Shown here: piece after piece, positions 33,651 through 42,080 of the stretch
Numbering within the stretch: position 1 is the stretch's first letter
How the letters are laid out: each line of letters begins with the position of its first letter
Assembly: GCA_049276455.1 (NCBI GenBank)
Contig: JBASWL010000227.1
Span: forward strand, 1 to 64,000
Source: Georgfuchsia sp049276455
GTDB taxonomy: Bacteria; Pseudomonadota; Gammaproteobacteria; Burkholderiales; Rhodocyclaceae
Direction of reading: 5' to 3'
DNA length: 64,000 bases
The notes under the pieces: generated by a model
Told to the model about the DNA's origin: nothing
Databases searched by the model: none
The model's input: the letters and a program-made list of their open reading frames with translations, nothing else
Translations under genes and position numbers: made by a program

Positions 33651-34700
33651 CTAGCCCGGCAGTGGCAGCCAGACAGGCAGGTCGAGCTCTGGCGCGACCT
33701 TGGTGAGTGTCGCGTGCCCGCGTGCAACGCGCGTGCGCCAGCCCTTGCCGCGAGATACCAGGTCCTCCCATGCCTCCTCTACCTCCCAGGCGCGCTGCTC
33801 CTTCAAAAAGGTGAGCAAAGCCGCAGCTTGCGCCAGATCCTTGGCAGCCTTGGCGGCGAAGGCGCCTTGGCGCTCTCCATAGACAATTAGCTTATGCAGG
33901 GCGAAGCGGGCAGGATGGGGAACATTGGCGATAACGCACTGCCCGCCAGAAAAGAGCGCAGCCTGCTGGACGTTTTCCAGCGAGAATTCCATGAACTTGA
34001 GCGGCTGCAATGAAATGCCAAGTTGTGGATGGTGGAAGGGCTCGGCCCCCGCGCGGTGGCGGGTGGTGAGAAAGTCAAGACGGAATTCAGGCTCACGCGG
34101 GTTCAGGTAGGTTGCTCCAGCTTTACCGGTCAGTTCGCAGACCGGCAGCAGCCCGAGTTCAAGCGACTGGATAGCCTCGATAGTGTCAATGTGGAAGTCA
34201 TTAGGCAGCGCAATAGCCACACTCTTGCCGGCGTGGGCGAAGTCAATATCCTGAGTGCGGTCTGCACCATCCCAACGCACGCCTAGCATGTTGCCGTAGG
34301 CCAGAAAGGCGTGCGTGCCAACAAGCACGCCGCCGGCGCGGAAGAATCCGTATTCAGACAAGCGGGCCAGCACCTTCAGATGACGCGGCAGCACCTCAGC
34401 GCAACCCAGCGCTGCGGCGGAGCGAGCCAGTGGCGCCAGCGACGACAGGGCCTTCGGCCCCCCCTTTTTTTTCATCACACTTTGCACCGCATCGTTGTCC
34501 GGGCCAACGAAGGTCTGGCGTAGCTTGCCGGATGGCTCAGAGTATTGGTAATACCAATACTTGTGCCCTTTGACCGTTTTGGCGACAAAGGACCCTGGCA
34601 GGTCGGCCAGCGTACGCCCGTGCAATGCAGCCACAGTGGCTTCCAGCAATTGGGCGTAGGCGGTTTGGGCGGTCAGAGTCAGTTCGATATAGCGAGGCAT
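33651..34700 (-). CDS. GSU2403-family nucleotidyltransferase-fold protein
   Basis: A 349-residue protein of the GSU2403/NTP_transf_8 group. The nucleotidyltransferase-like core is about residues 115-260: VLVGTHAFLAYGNMLGVRW, then DRTQDIDFAHAG with the DxD-type acidic pair and RLDFLTTRH with a third Asp. An all-helical C-terminal part follows. A basic N-terminal section (VKGHKYWYYQYSEPSGKLRQ) is typical of the group. The MNT superfamily contains many toxin, abortive-infection and tRNA-modifying enzymes, but the role of this family is not established. It is inserted between two 46-bp direct repeats, opposite in direction to the antiporter gene, so it is probably acquired cargo. Confidence 0.83.
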   Translation of the reverse strand: MPRYIELTLTAQTAYAQLLEATVAALHGRTLADLPGSFVAKTVKGHKYWYYQYSEPSGKLRQTFVGPDNDAVQSVMKKKGGPKALSSLAPLARSAAALGCAEVLPRHLKVLARLSEYGFFRAGGVLVGTHAFLAYGNMLGVRWDGADRTQDIDFAHAGKSVAIALPNDFHIDTIEAIQSLELGLLPVCELTGKAGATYLNPREPEFRLDFLTTRHRAGAEPFHHPQLGISLQPLKFMEFSLENVQQAALFSGGQCVIANVPHPARFALHKLIVYGERQGAFAAKAAKDLAQAAALLTFLKEQRAWEVEEAWEDLVSRGKGWRTRVARGHATLTKVAPELDLPVWLPLPG

Positions 34701-34709
34701 GTCATCAAG

Positions 34710-34742
34710 GTTATACTATTTTTCTGTAATTATTAGTATAAC
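34710..34742 (-). promoter_or_regulatory. Promoter with overlapping dyad for the nucleotidyltransferase gene
   Basis: GTTATACTA (34710-34718) and TAGTATAAC (34734-34742) are perfect 9-bp inverted repeats. On the minus strand the same bases give a -35-like TTATAC, a 17-bp spacer and a -10 TAGTAT. The dyad thus covers both promoter elements, as an autorepressor site would. Predicted transcription start (about 34706) is only about 6 bp before ATG 34700, so the mRNA would be nearly leaderless; no Shine-Dalgarno is seen. Confidence 0.55.
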
Positions 34743-34778
34743 TTGGCCGGCTAATGGGTGTCCCCTATTTCCTTTACG

Positions 34779-34824
34779 AGTGAAGCGAGATTGCTGGCCG
34801 GAAAATGAAAAAGCCCGCCGAAGC
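34779..34824 (+). repeat. 46-bp direct repeat, right copy
   Basis: A second version of the antiporter gene's 3' end. It still reads SEARLLAGK followed by a stop (TGA instead of TAA), with mostly silent or conservative differences, and it keeps an intact terminator hairpin. It looks like the 3' end of a related antiporter allele and not a randomly decaying copy. Confidence 0.9.
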
Positions 34825-34833
34825 GGGTTTTTT
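34811..34833. terminator. Bidirectional terminator
   Basis: CCCGC-CGAA-GCGGG (34814-34827) with flanking A and T runs (six T at 34828-34833). It can end plus-strand transcripts from the antiporter side and minus-strand transcripts of the pilin gene, whose stop codon is at 34855. Confidence 0.85.
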
Positions 34834-34854
34834 CGAGTTTTCAGCTCTGTTGAT

Positions 34855-35559
34855 CTAATGGAGAGCTTTACATACCGTGTAGTAATTCGTTCCAGTTTCC
34901 AGGTATGTTGCTTCTGCTTGCTGTCCTGTTACTGCATGTGGAGTAGTTGCGTCAGCTTGCAGAATTGCTCTGACGCTACCTGTAGTAGGACTACCATCAT
35001 CCAACTGATTGTCCAAGGCGATGGCAGCTTTATCGGGAATATTGGACTCGCAAATAATCGGCCCCTTGAAACCAGTACCGGCAGTAGCAGTAGTCATTAA
35101 TGCATCATCGCCATCTTGAACTCCCAATAAGCCGCCGTAGGCATTTTGCGGTGGGCCACTATCGATAGCGCCTGTGATAAACCCCGCTTGACGTAGATCA
35201 ACCCACAATGAATAGCATTCATTGGCGTCGCCAGTGGAGTCGGAAAAGTTACATGCAGTTGGTGGAGTTCCTATCACATTAATGATGCCATCGCCATTGC
35301 CTATAATTGTGGCAGCTGGAAAGCTAGTAGTTGCTGGAGGCCAGCGCGCCGTCCCTGCATCATCTCCAGGGAGTGCTTTATATCTATCCTGATACCCATA
35401 GATGGCCGTTGTCGTTGAGTTGAAATCATTCACAACATTTTTGATTTTCGCGCTGTTGATCAGTTCCTGCCCCTTCAACACACCGCCCAGAAGCAGGCCG
35501 ATGATGACCAGCACGATGGCGATTTCGACCAGGGTAAAACCAGCTTGTTTGCTCGGCAT
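34855..35559 (-). CDS. Type IV pilin-like major prepilin
   Basis: A 234-residue prepilin. The leader MPSKQAG is cut before FTLVEIAIVLVIIGLLLGG; Gly-1 and Glu+5 are present and the helix continues VLKGQELINSAKIKNVVNDF. The globular domain has four cysteines, including PPTACNFSDSTGDANECYS and a C-terminal YYTVCKALH. AGGAGG lies 6 bases before ATG 35559, the best ribosome site in the window, so high expression is likely. A -24/-12 promoter at 35595-35609 lies just upstream. It is separated from the assembly genes by the divergent kinase and the cyclase, but the pseudopilin type fits them. I infer it is the main subunit. Confidence 0.88.
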   Translation of the reverse strand: MPSKQAGFTLVEIAIVLVIIGLLLGGVLKGQELINSAKIKNVVNDFNSTTTAIYGYQDRYKALPGDDAGTARWPPATTSFPAATIIGNGDGIINVIGTPPTACNFSDSTGDANECYSLWVDLRQAGFITGAIDSGPPQNAYGGLLGVQDGDDALMTTATAGTGFKGPIICESNIPDKAAIALDNQLDDGSPTTGSVRAILQADATTPHAVTGQQAEATYLETGTNYYTVCKALH

Positions 35560-35594
35560 TTTGTTCCTCCTGTAGTTTGCCTGACAGGAATGTA

Positions 35595-35609
35595 GCAGAT
35601 TCCATGCCA
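35595..35609 (-). promoter_or_regulatory. Sigma-54 (-24/-12) promoter of the pilin gene
   Basis: On the minus strand: TGGCATGGAATCTGC, compared with the consensus TGGCACG-N4-TTGC. The invariant GG and GC are present at exactly the required spacing (second GG base to first GC base, 10 bp between). Predicted start of transcription is about 35583, giving a leader of about 24 nt containing AGGAGG. A sigma-54-dependent response regulator is encoded at the other end of the pilus locus. Confidence 0.75.
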
Positions 35610-35684
35610 AGGTTAAGGCCCCGCTTAGGCATTTAATAATGCCGTTTATCGCAGGAGTGTCATATTGTTAGACATATGGTGTCC

Positions 35685-35702
35685 GGAAATTGAGCAATTT
35701 CC
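35685..35702. promoter_or_regulatory. Dyad upstream of the pilin promoter, candidate activator site
   Basis: GGAAATT-GAGC-AATTTCC is a perfect 7-bp inverted repeat with its centre about 110 bp upstream of the predicted pilin transcription start, the usual distance for an NtrC-type enhancer site. It is also 40 bp upstream of the divergent kinase gene. The protein that binds it is inferred, not shown. Confidence 0.5.
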
Positions 35703-35740
35703 AGCCGAACGAATTTCGGCGGCGAGATTAGAATCGCACC

Positions 35741-37480
35741 ATGCGCAACCGCTTAGATCAGTTTTCTTCCTCCAGGGCAGCGCAATGGCTACTGTCCCAT
35801 CGGCAATTCCTGCTGGTGTTGATGCTCACCTTGTTGCATCTGCGTGTGATGCACATTATTCCGTCGCCTTATGACCGGGTGCCGCTGCTGCTGCATTTCG
35901 CAATGTTCCTGCTCTGGCAGCCTTTCATCAGCGCGCAAACAAGGGTGGGAACGGCGCATCTTCTGGTGTGGATAGGCATTGGCGGTCTGATCGGAGTCGT
36001 CGGTATCAGTTGGGCTCTGCTTGCCCTCTGGCTGATCCTGCTTGCCGGCATTGTCGGTGGGCAGATTTTTTCCTTTACCCAGGGCAGGTCCAAATGGTTC
36101 TATCTGACGGCGTTGGCCTACCTGATCGTGATGCTGCTGTTTCATGTGATACCCCACATCATTCCCGAGACAATTGAAGGCGAAAGGGTGCTGGAGGCTC
36201 TGGTAATCTGGGGTGGGCCGCTATTGTTGTTACTCATGCTTATTCTGCGGGAAAGCCGGGAACCGGATTTCCCGCGTGAGGCAATCGATCTGGTTTACAG
36301 CTTGTTTGTCATACTGATATTGGCGGTTCTGGTCCTCGGCGCCACTTCAATGATGCTGATGCAGCAGACCGGATATATTGAGTCGCTGTTGAGCGTGATA
36401 TTCGCCGTCGCCGCCATGCTGCTGGCCACCAGCTGGTTGTGGAATCCGGCGGCAGGGTTTTCGCGCCTTGGCGCAATAACATCGCGCTACATGCTGTCTA
36501 TCGGCTTGCCCTTCGAAAATTGGTTGCGTTCGCTGGCAGAAATGTCAGAGGCGGAGAGTGATCCGGAGCGCTTTCTCGATCATGCCTGCCACAGCCTGAG
36601 CAAAGAAATCCCCTTCTTAATGTCCTGTTCGTGCTCTGTCGGCTGCGCCGAATCCATTGGCAAGATCCCGGAGGCAAAGGATTGCGTGGAAACCGTGTTC
36701 CGGCAGGGCGAGCTTGTCTTTACGCTGACAAGCCGGCAGACTTTGCCGCCGGTCATGGTGTGGCACATCAACCTGATAACGCAGTTGGTGGCGAGGTTTT
36801 ACAGAGAAAAAAACAGCCGGCGTCAATTGCGCGAAATGACCTATCTGCAGGCAGTCCATGAAACCGGCGCCCGGGTTACCCATGATGTAAAGAATATGTT
36901 GCAGTCGCTAAATGCGCTGCTGTTCGTGGTTGGTGCAGATGACAATGAGTCAAACCCCCGAGCCCAGTCCCTGCTACGCCGACAGCTTCCCCTGATTTCC
37001 CGGCGTTTGCAGCAGACGCTGAACAAGCTGCAGGTGCCGGATGAGGGCGAGAAGGATGAACTGGTGCCTGTCGAGTCGTGGTGGACTGATCTGCATGCCA
37101 TTTATGAAACGCAGGGAGTTCGCTTTGAACTGCAAGGGGAATTGAGCGGCAAGATTCCCCGCGCATTGTTTGCCAGTGCTGCCGAGAATCTTTTGCAGAA
37201 TGCACTGGATAAACGCGCGGCCGAGCCGGATATCGACATCGTGGCAGAGCTCGATATGAACGGCCGGCTGCCCACCCTATCGGTTCGTGACAGTGGCTCG
37301 GCCCTGCCGGACCAACTGGTACGGGACATCTGTCGGCGGCCAGTCGCTTCGGAAAACGGCCTGGGTATTGGCCTGTTTCAACTGGCGCGGTTGGCGGGCA
37401 GGGCTGGATATATGTTACGGCTTGGTAGCAATCGTCCCGGAGAAGTTGCCTTCAGCCTGTTACCTGAGACATCTGCCTAA
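35741..37480 (+). CDS. Membrane sensor histidine kinase
   Basis: A 579-residue kinase with seven or eight membrane segments in residues 20-260 and no obvious periplasmic sensor domain. A GAF-like soluble stretch follows (about 270-360, with CSCSVGC). The phosphoacceptor region is ETGARVTHDVKNMLQSLNAL (His in THDVKN, about residue 387), the N-box AENLLQNALDKR and the G-box ENGLGIGLFQLARLAGRAGY. THDxKN is typical of PrsK/PilS-like kinases. It diverges from the pilin gene and probably pairs with the response regulator at 52459-53928. No ribosome site is visible. Its stop codon overlaps that of the convergent cyclase gene. Confidence 0.88.
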   Translation: MRNRLDQFSSSRAAQWLLSHRQFLLVLMLTLLHLRVMHIIPSPYDRVPLLLHFAMFLLWQPFISAQTRVGTAHLLVWIGIGGLIGVVGISWALLALWLILLAGIVGGQIFSFTQGRSKWFYLTALAYLIVMLLFHVIPHIIPETIEGERVLEALVIWGGPLLLLLMLILRESREPDFPREAIDLVYSLFVILILAVLVLGATSMMLMQQTGYIESLLSVIFAVAAMLLATSWLWNPAAGFSRLGAITSRYMLSIGLPFENWLRSLAEMSEAESDPERFLDHACHSLSKEIPFLMSCSCSVGCAESIGKIPEAKDCVETVFRQGELVFTLTSRQTLPPVMVWHINLITQLVARFYREKNSRRQLREMTYLQAVHETGARVTHDVKNMLQSLNALLFVVGADDNESNPRAQSLLRRQLPLISRRLQQTLNKLQVPDEGEKDELVPVESWWTDLHAIYETQGVRFELQGELSGKIPRALFASAAENLLQNALDKRAAEPDIDIVAELDMNGRLPTLSVRDSGSALPDQLVRDICRRPVASENGLGIGLFQLARLAGRAGYMLRLGSNRPGEVAFSLLPETSA

Positions 37481-38763
37481 ATGGTTTTACGTCCGATGAG
37501 CTTGTATACGGACATGTTGTTGATGCCCTTTAGCTTGATGATTTCCGGTTCCTTGAACTCGAACCGTTCTTGCAGCAGGCGCCAGGTCATGCTGTCGCAG
37601 TGGATCGTGTCTGGCGCGCCTTCCGTGGTGATGCGGCTGGCGATATTGACAGTGTCGCCCCATAGATCGTAGATGAATTTCTTCTTGCCCACGACCCCGG
37701 CGATGACCGGGCCGCTGGCGATGCCAATATGCATTTCGAGGTGCGAAGCATTTACCAAAAAATCACGATGCAGCAAATTGCGCATCTCGATTGCCAGGTC
37801 GGCAATTTTCCCGGCGTGATCTTCGGTACCGTCCGTGATGCCCCCCGCCACCATGTAGGCATCGCCGATGGTCTTGATTTTTTCCAGTCCGTATTTTTCG
37901 GTAAGTTCGTCGAAAGCCGAAAAAACATTGTTCAGCATCGTGAAGACCTGCAGCGGCGTCATCCCGGCGGCAACGTGGGTAAACCCCACGATATCGGCGA
38001 ACATCACCGAGGCGCTGGCATAACCGTCGGCGATGGTTTGACTGGAATTTTTGAGCCGATCCGCAATGGGACTTGGCAAGGTATTCAGCAGAAGCTTTTC
38101 TGAACGTGCCTGCTCCAGCACCAGCAGGCGATGCGCATCTACCAGCGCATTCGCGGCCCTTTGCTGCTCCTTGATCGAATAGCGCAGCAGGGTGTAGATC
38201 AGCGTCGCCACGGCGATGAAATTCAGCGCGAAGAAAACGACGCTGGTGCGAATCGGCACGTCGTATTGGGTCGATACGCCATCGGCAAGATAGAAGTCGA
38301 AAAAACCGGAGAGCGCAGTGAGTATCACCCAGGCAATGAACCAGGCGATGGACTCCCGTACGCCAAAACAGAGAATGGCGCCGAAGGGGCCAAGCAGACC
38401 CCACAAAATCACGCCGCTTGCGGTAATGAAATTGCCGATGGCCCATTGCATCGCGAATGGCGCGAACAGAAACATGCCGAGCTGGCTGACGCGGAAAAAG
38501 TCGAAGTTTCCCGTTTTGACATACAACAGCAGGTTGCCGACCAGCACCAGCTCAAAAACGAAAGGCCATGTGGTCGGCATCTGCGGGCCGAGCAACGAAT
38601 ACAGCGCCAGCCATACCATGGAAGCCAGACTGAACAGGCCCGTGGCGAAGGCCAGCAGCGATTTATTGAGCCGCTCCTGCGCACTGTCGCCGGGCTTGAT
38701 GCCGGCGTTGCGCAGACGATCAGCGAAGGACTGCATGACGGCGGGAGGTGGGCTGCGGTTCAT
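37477..38763 (-). CDS. Membrane class III adenylate cyclase
   Basis: A 428-residue protein: six predicted membrane helices (about 35-215), a short coiled linker (EQQRAANALVDAHRLLVLEQ) and a class III cyclase domain (about 240-425). Catalytic residues are complete: metal Asp in VMFADIVGFTH and KTIGDAYMV, adenine-specifying Lys (KTIGD) and Asp (YDLWGD), and Asn/Arg in DTVNIASR. cAMP is therefore the expected product. It is the last gene of the pilus operon, 73 bp after the prepilin gene, which suggests that cAMP output is tied to pilus expression or surface contact. Its stop overlaps that of the kinase gene. Confidence 0.92.
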   Translation of the reverse strand: MNRSPPPAVMQSFADRLRNAGIKPGDSAQERLNKSLLAFATGLFSLASMVWLALYSLLGPQMPTTWPFVFELVLVGNLLLYVKTGNFDFFRVSQLGMFLFAPFAMQWAIGNFITASGVILWGLLGPFGAILCFGVRESIAWFIAWVILTALSGFFDFYLADGVSTQYDVPIRTSVVFFALNFIAVATLIYTLLRYSIKEQQRAANALVDAHRLLVLEQARSEKLLLNTLPSPIADRLKNSSQTIADGYASASVMFADIVGFTHVAAGMTPLQVFTMLNNVFSAFDELTEKYGLEKIKTIGDAYMVAGGITDGTEDHAGKIADLAIEMRNLLHRDFLVNASHLEMHIGIASGPVIAGVVGKKKFIYDLWGDTVNIASRITTEGAPDTIHCDSMTWRLLQERFEFKEPEIIKLKGINNMSVYKLIGRKTI

Positions 38764-38836
38764 GAAGAGCGGATATTGGTTATTTGTCGATAACGCCTGC
38801 GTCAGCCGCGATCTTTTCAGGGACGGGCCGCATGGG

Positions 38837-39598
38837 TCAAGGCAGCGTGCCCGCTGCGATCATGCGGCTAAACAGTATATTCGAGGAAAGCCAGACGACA
38901 ATATCATCGAATTCGCCATTGGTTGCTCCGGTCGGTGTCGGAGTATGGCTGATGAAGACGGGATTGTTGTCAAGATTGGCTGCCTCGTCACTGCCTGTGC
39001 CGCCCCAGGCGCTGTTCTTGCCAGTGGAAAAAAGGACGGCAGGTGCCTTTTCTGTAAGCTCGATTGCAGTACCGCAAGCGGTGGCAGTGATTCCGGTAGC
39101 AGTCGAGCAGACGGACAGTGCTGCAGCGGACGCGATTGTGGCCATGCCTGCGGTCTTGATGCCGTTGTTCTTGGTAAAGTAGTTGTCAGTCCCATCGGTA
39201 TAAACGGCATATCGGATCGGCTGATTCCAGGCATCGAGCGCGAATCCATCCTGGTCAACTGGCGATAGTCCCAGAGTAGCGGCAGGCAGAAATCCGTCAT
39301 AGAAATTTGAGCAGTTGCCGTCGCTGGCATCACTACCCGTGGCGAAGTTCTCCTGACCATTGCTGGTCGAAGTGGCGGGGCAGGGCAGCCGGCGGTTGGC
39401 AGCAGCAAAACCGAGAATGGCATCCATGGCACTGGCAAGCGTCTTCTCGGTGTCGCGCTGTGCCTGTGCTTCACGCTGCGCCGACAGCGGCATGAACAGG
39501 CCACCCAATAACAAGCCGATGATGACCAAAACGACAGCCAGTTCGGCCAACGTGAAGCCACGTGCCTGATTTGGTCCCTGCCTGATCATGGGAGTCAT
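38837..39598 (-). CDS. Prepilin/pseudopilin
   Basis: A 253-residue prepilin. The leader MTPMIRQGPNQARG is followed by FTLAELAVVLVIIGLLLGG with Gly-1 and Glu+5, so it should be processed and methylated by a prepilin peptidase (not encoded in the window). The conserved stretch MDAILGFAAANRRLPCPA and four cysteines mark the globular part. ATG 39598 overlaps the stop of the upstream large PilX-like gene (ATGA). It is probably a minor pilin that works with that protein. Confidence 0.87.
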   Translation of the reverse strand: MTPMIRQGPNQARGFTLAELAVVLVIIGLLLGGLFMPLSAQREAQAQRDTEKTLASAMDAILGFAAANRRLPCPATSTSNGQENFATGSDASDGNCSNFYDGFLPAATLGLSPVDQDGFALDAWNQPIRYAVYTDGTDNYFTKNNGIKTAGMATIASAAALSVCSTATGITATACGTAIELTEKAPAVLFSTGKNSAWGGTGSDEAANLDNNPVFISHTPTPTGATNGEFDDIVVWLSSNILFSRMIAAGTLP

Positions 39599-42069
39599 TG
39601 AATCCCTGTCGTAATGTAGTCGCTGATGTTCACTTCCTGATCCGTAGTGCGCTGGGAACCCGTAAAGCCGATCTGTACGGTTTGCAGTGCCGGACGATAA
39701 CAGATGTTGTCGGTGCCGCAAGCCTGTCCGGTGGGACAAGCGTTGTCGGCATCGCACGAACCCATGGCAACATCGTATATTGTCGCCGTGTCGGCCAGTG
39801 TGGCTGCATAGCCTGGATATAACTGTGCCATCGGGCGGGTGGTGTTTTTTATGGCGGCGATCTGGTTCGTATTGCTGTTCTCGATCCAGACTTCTGTCTT
39901 GACACTGGTATAGCTAAGCTCTGCGGCTGCACTGTTAGCGTGCCGGGTTGGCGTGATTTCGGTACGTACGTAATAGAGGTAGCTGTCACCACTGAGGCTA
40001 GTCTGCCCGCGTAAGTCCTTGAAGGCAATGCCGGAGGAAGGATAGGGAGGATTTTGCGGTGGCGGACGGGTTGCGCCGGGCAGACTGTCGGAAGTCGGAA
40101 ATCCATGCACGTTGTCATCATAATCAACGTAGTTGGTGGTGACACCGTCGGTGGTGTTTGCGGCGTCATGCCCCCAGTAAACGATGGCGGCGTGACTGTT
40201 GTAGCCTACTGTGCCACCACAGCCAGATGTACCGCAGGGATCGTTACGGCCAGACCGGGTTGGATCAGTATTTTCGCTGAAGCCTGAGTTGCGGCTTTGG
40301 TCGAATTCAATCCCGATTTTGGGAGCGATGATTTTCGGGGTACTGCCGTTGTCGCCAGAATAGCCGAGATGATTGCCTGCCGCGCCGCATGCGTCAAGGC
40401 TGTTTTTTGCAGCATCGGCCAGCGCAAACACGAAGCCATTGTTTCCCACGCTGGTGCCGACTTTCATGAACTGAAAGTTGAAGTAGGTGCGCAGGCCGTT
40501 GCCCAAAACTTGCGTGTCCGACAGCCAGGCGCAGCCAAACAATGCAGAGGCTGGTGGGCTGCCATAGTGGCCAGTGGAGACATTCGCCTTGCCCAGTGTC
40601 AGTGTGCGCGTGGCGGCATCATAGGCGGTCAGTTGTTGATCTGATCTTAGTTCTGGTGAGTCAATCGTCGTGATGCTGGCGCTGGCAGGGATGCAGCGGA
40701 CAATGTCCTGGTTGACTGCCTGCGGTAGAACGCGGCCGAAAAGAGCGTCGCCAACGAAATCAGCGCCTGTGCCGGTAAAGCTCGACAAATTGACATCCTC
40801 CAGATAGTTGGAGGGGGCGCTCTTCTGCGCGGTGGTGATGCGTAGTTGCGAAGTGCTGCGCTGATTTGCGAACAACAGAACTGCGGCACAACTGGAATCG
40901 GCATTGACCGTGAAATAGCCGGAGTTTGGCTTGGCGACAAAAAATATGTCCTCGTAGTGGCTGTAATAGCCAAGCGGATTCTGGTTGTCGTCGTAACAGG
41001 TGTCATCGGGAACGTGTCCAGCACTTTTGTCTGCGGGAGATAGGCCGGAGATTGCTACAGGGGTAAAAGGCACACCTGCCGCAAACTTGTCGCGTAAACA
41101 GGACGACATACGGTCGAGCATAGTGTTGATGTCAGTACGAAAGTTGGACGATTTTCTGATCGCGCCGAAAAGCTCATTGCCCGTGAGCGCGAGGCCGATG
41201 TCATTGGCAACTTGTACGCAGTTGTTCCCGTCGCAGGAATTGGGAACATATGCGCTGCCATTGTTGAACACTGTGCCCTGAATGGAAAGTGCCTTGGGTA
41301 TGTCGGGGTCGCTGGTATCTCCGCTTGCACTGTTTGTGCCTGACAGATAATTGGCTATGCCGCCAAGTGCCGTTGCAGTGGCAGGGTCGAGATAGTTTTT
41401 CGCGTCATAGTTGCCACCGCACTGGCTGACATCGTCAGTTGTGGATGTGCTGCGATCCTGGCCTGGTAGCGGTGGTCCCGGCGAGAAGATCACCGCGACC
41501 GGTCGGTCGTGAGCGCTGGTGAGAGCGCTTACCAAGGCGGACGAGCCATTGGCAACAACGATATCAAGTTGACCTAGGGTGTCCCAGTTCATTGGCTCGG
41601 ATTGCTGGATGCGCTGGTGGCTACCAGACACAATGTACCAGAGGCATTCCCCGCTGCTGTCCCGCAAGGAATCAAGACCTAGTGTGCGCCATGGCAAGCG
41701 GCCAATCACGGTGGTATTGAGCGCGTTACCGGAGAAGTTGGCGGCATCGCAGCCTTCCTGCGTGCAACTTATGTTGTTATTTCGCGCTGTGCCCAGGTCC
41801 GGCAAGGGCAGATATCCATAAACCCGGTCTGGATGATCTTGCGCGGTTTGGTCTTCGCGGTATCTGAGCGCATAACCGATTAGTGCTTCTTTTGCTTGCA
41901 CTATCGCTGTCTGAGTTCCTTGCATGCGAGACCATTTCAACCCGACCATGCTGACCTGACTGACGACGCCGAACAATATGCCCATCGTCAGCAGTATCAG
42001 CATGATGAGGAGAGCGTAACCGTGCTGTCGGGAGTGGCCCGGTGTATGCGGCGAGGAATGTCGCCTCAT
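39595..42069 (-). CDS. Large PilX/GspK-like minor pilin with lectin-like region
   Basis: An 824-residue protein with a prepilin-like N-terminus (RQHG before YALLIMLILLTMGILFG). Residue +5 is hydrophobic and not Glu, as in GspK/PilX tip pilins. Residues about 45-170 have pilin-like features (AKEALIGYALRYREDQ). Residues about 500-735 resemble a concanavalin/L-type-lectin sandwich: TYFNFQFMKV, NNGFVFALADAA, NHLGYSG, PKIGIEFDQSRNSG. Near residue 780 a small Cys module follows (CDADNACPTGQACGTDNICY). The most likely role is a pilus-tip adhesin binding carbohydrate. It sits between mshK-like and the prepilin gene. Confidence 0.75.
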   Translation of the reverse strand: MRRHSSPHTPGHSRQHGYALLIMLILLTMGILFGVVSQVSMVGLKWSRMQGTQTAIVQAKEALIGYALRYREDQTAQDHPDRVYGYLPLPDLGTARNNNISCTQEGCDAANFSGNALNTTVIGRLPWRTLGLDSLRDSSGECLWYIVSGSHQRIQQSEPMNWDTLGQLDIVVANGSSALVSALTSAHDRPVAVIFSPGPPLPGQDRSTSTTDDVSQCGGNYDAKNYLDPATATALGGIANYLSGTNSASGDTSDPDIPKALSIQGTVFNNGSAYVPNSCDGNNCVQVANDIGLALTGNELFGAIRKSSNFRTDINTMLDRMSSCLRDKFAAGVPFTPVAISGLSPADKSAGHVPDDTCYDDNQNPLGYYSHYEDIFFVAKPNSGYFTVNADSSCAAVLLFANQRSTSQLRITTAQKSAPSNYLEDVNLSSFTGTGADFVGDALFGRVLPQAVNQDIVRCIPASASITTIDSPELRSDQQLTAYDAATRTLTLGKANVSTGHYGSPPASALFGCAWLSDTQVLGNGLRTYFNFQFMKVGTSVGNNGFVFALADAAKNSLDACGAAGNHLGYSGDNGSTPKIIAPKIGIEFDQSRNSGFSENTDPTRSGRNDPCGTSGCGGTVGYNSHAAIVYWGHDAANTTDGVTTNYVDYDDNVHGFPTSDSLPGATRPPPQNPPYPSSGIAFKDLRGQTSLSGDSYLYYVRTEITPTRHANSAAAELSYTSVKTEVWIENSNTNQIAAIKNTTRPMAQLYPGYAATLADTATIYDVAMGSCDADNACPTGQACGTDNICYRPALQTVQIGFTGSQRTTDQEVNISDYITTGIQ

Positions 42070-42080
42070 TGATGAGTTCC

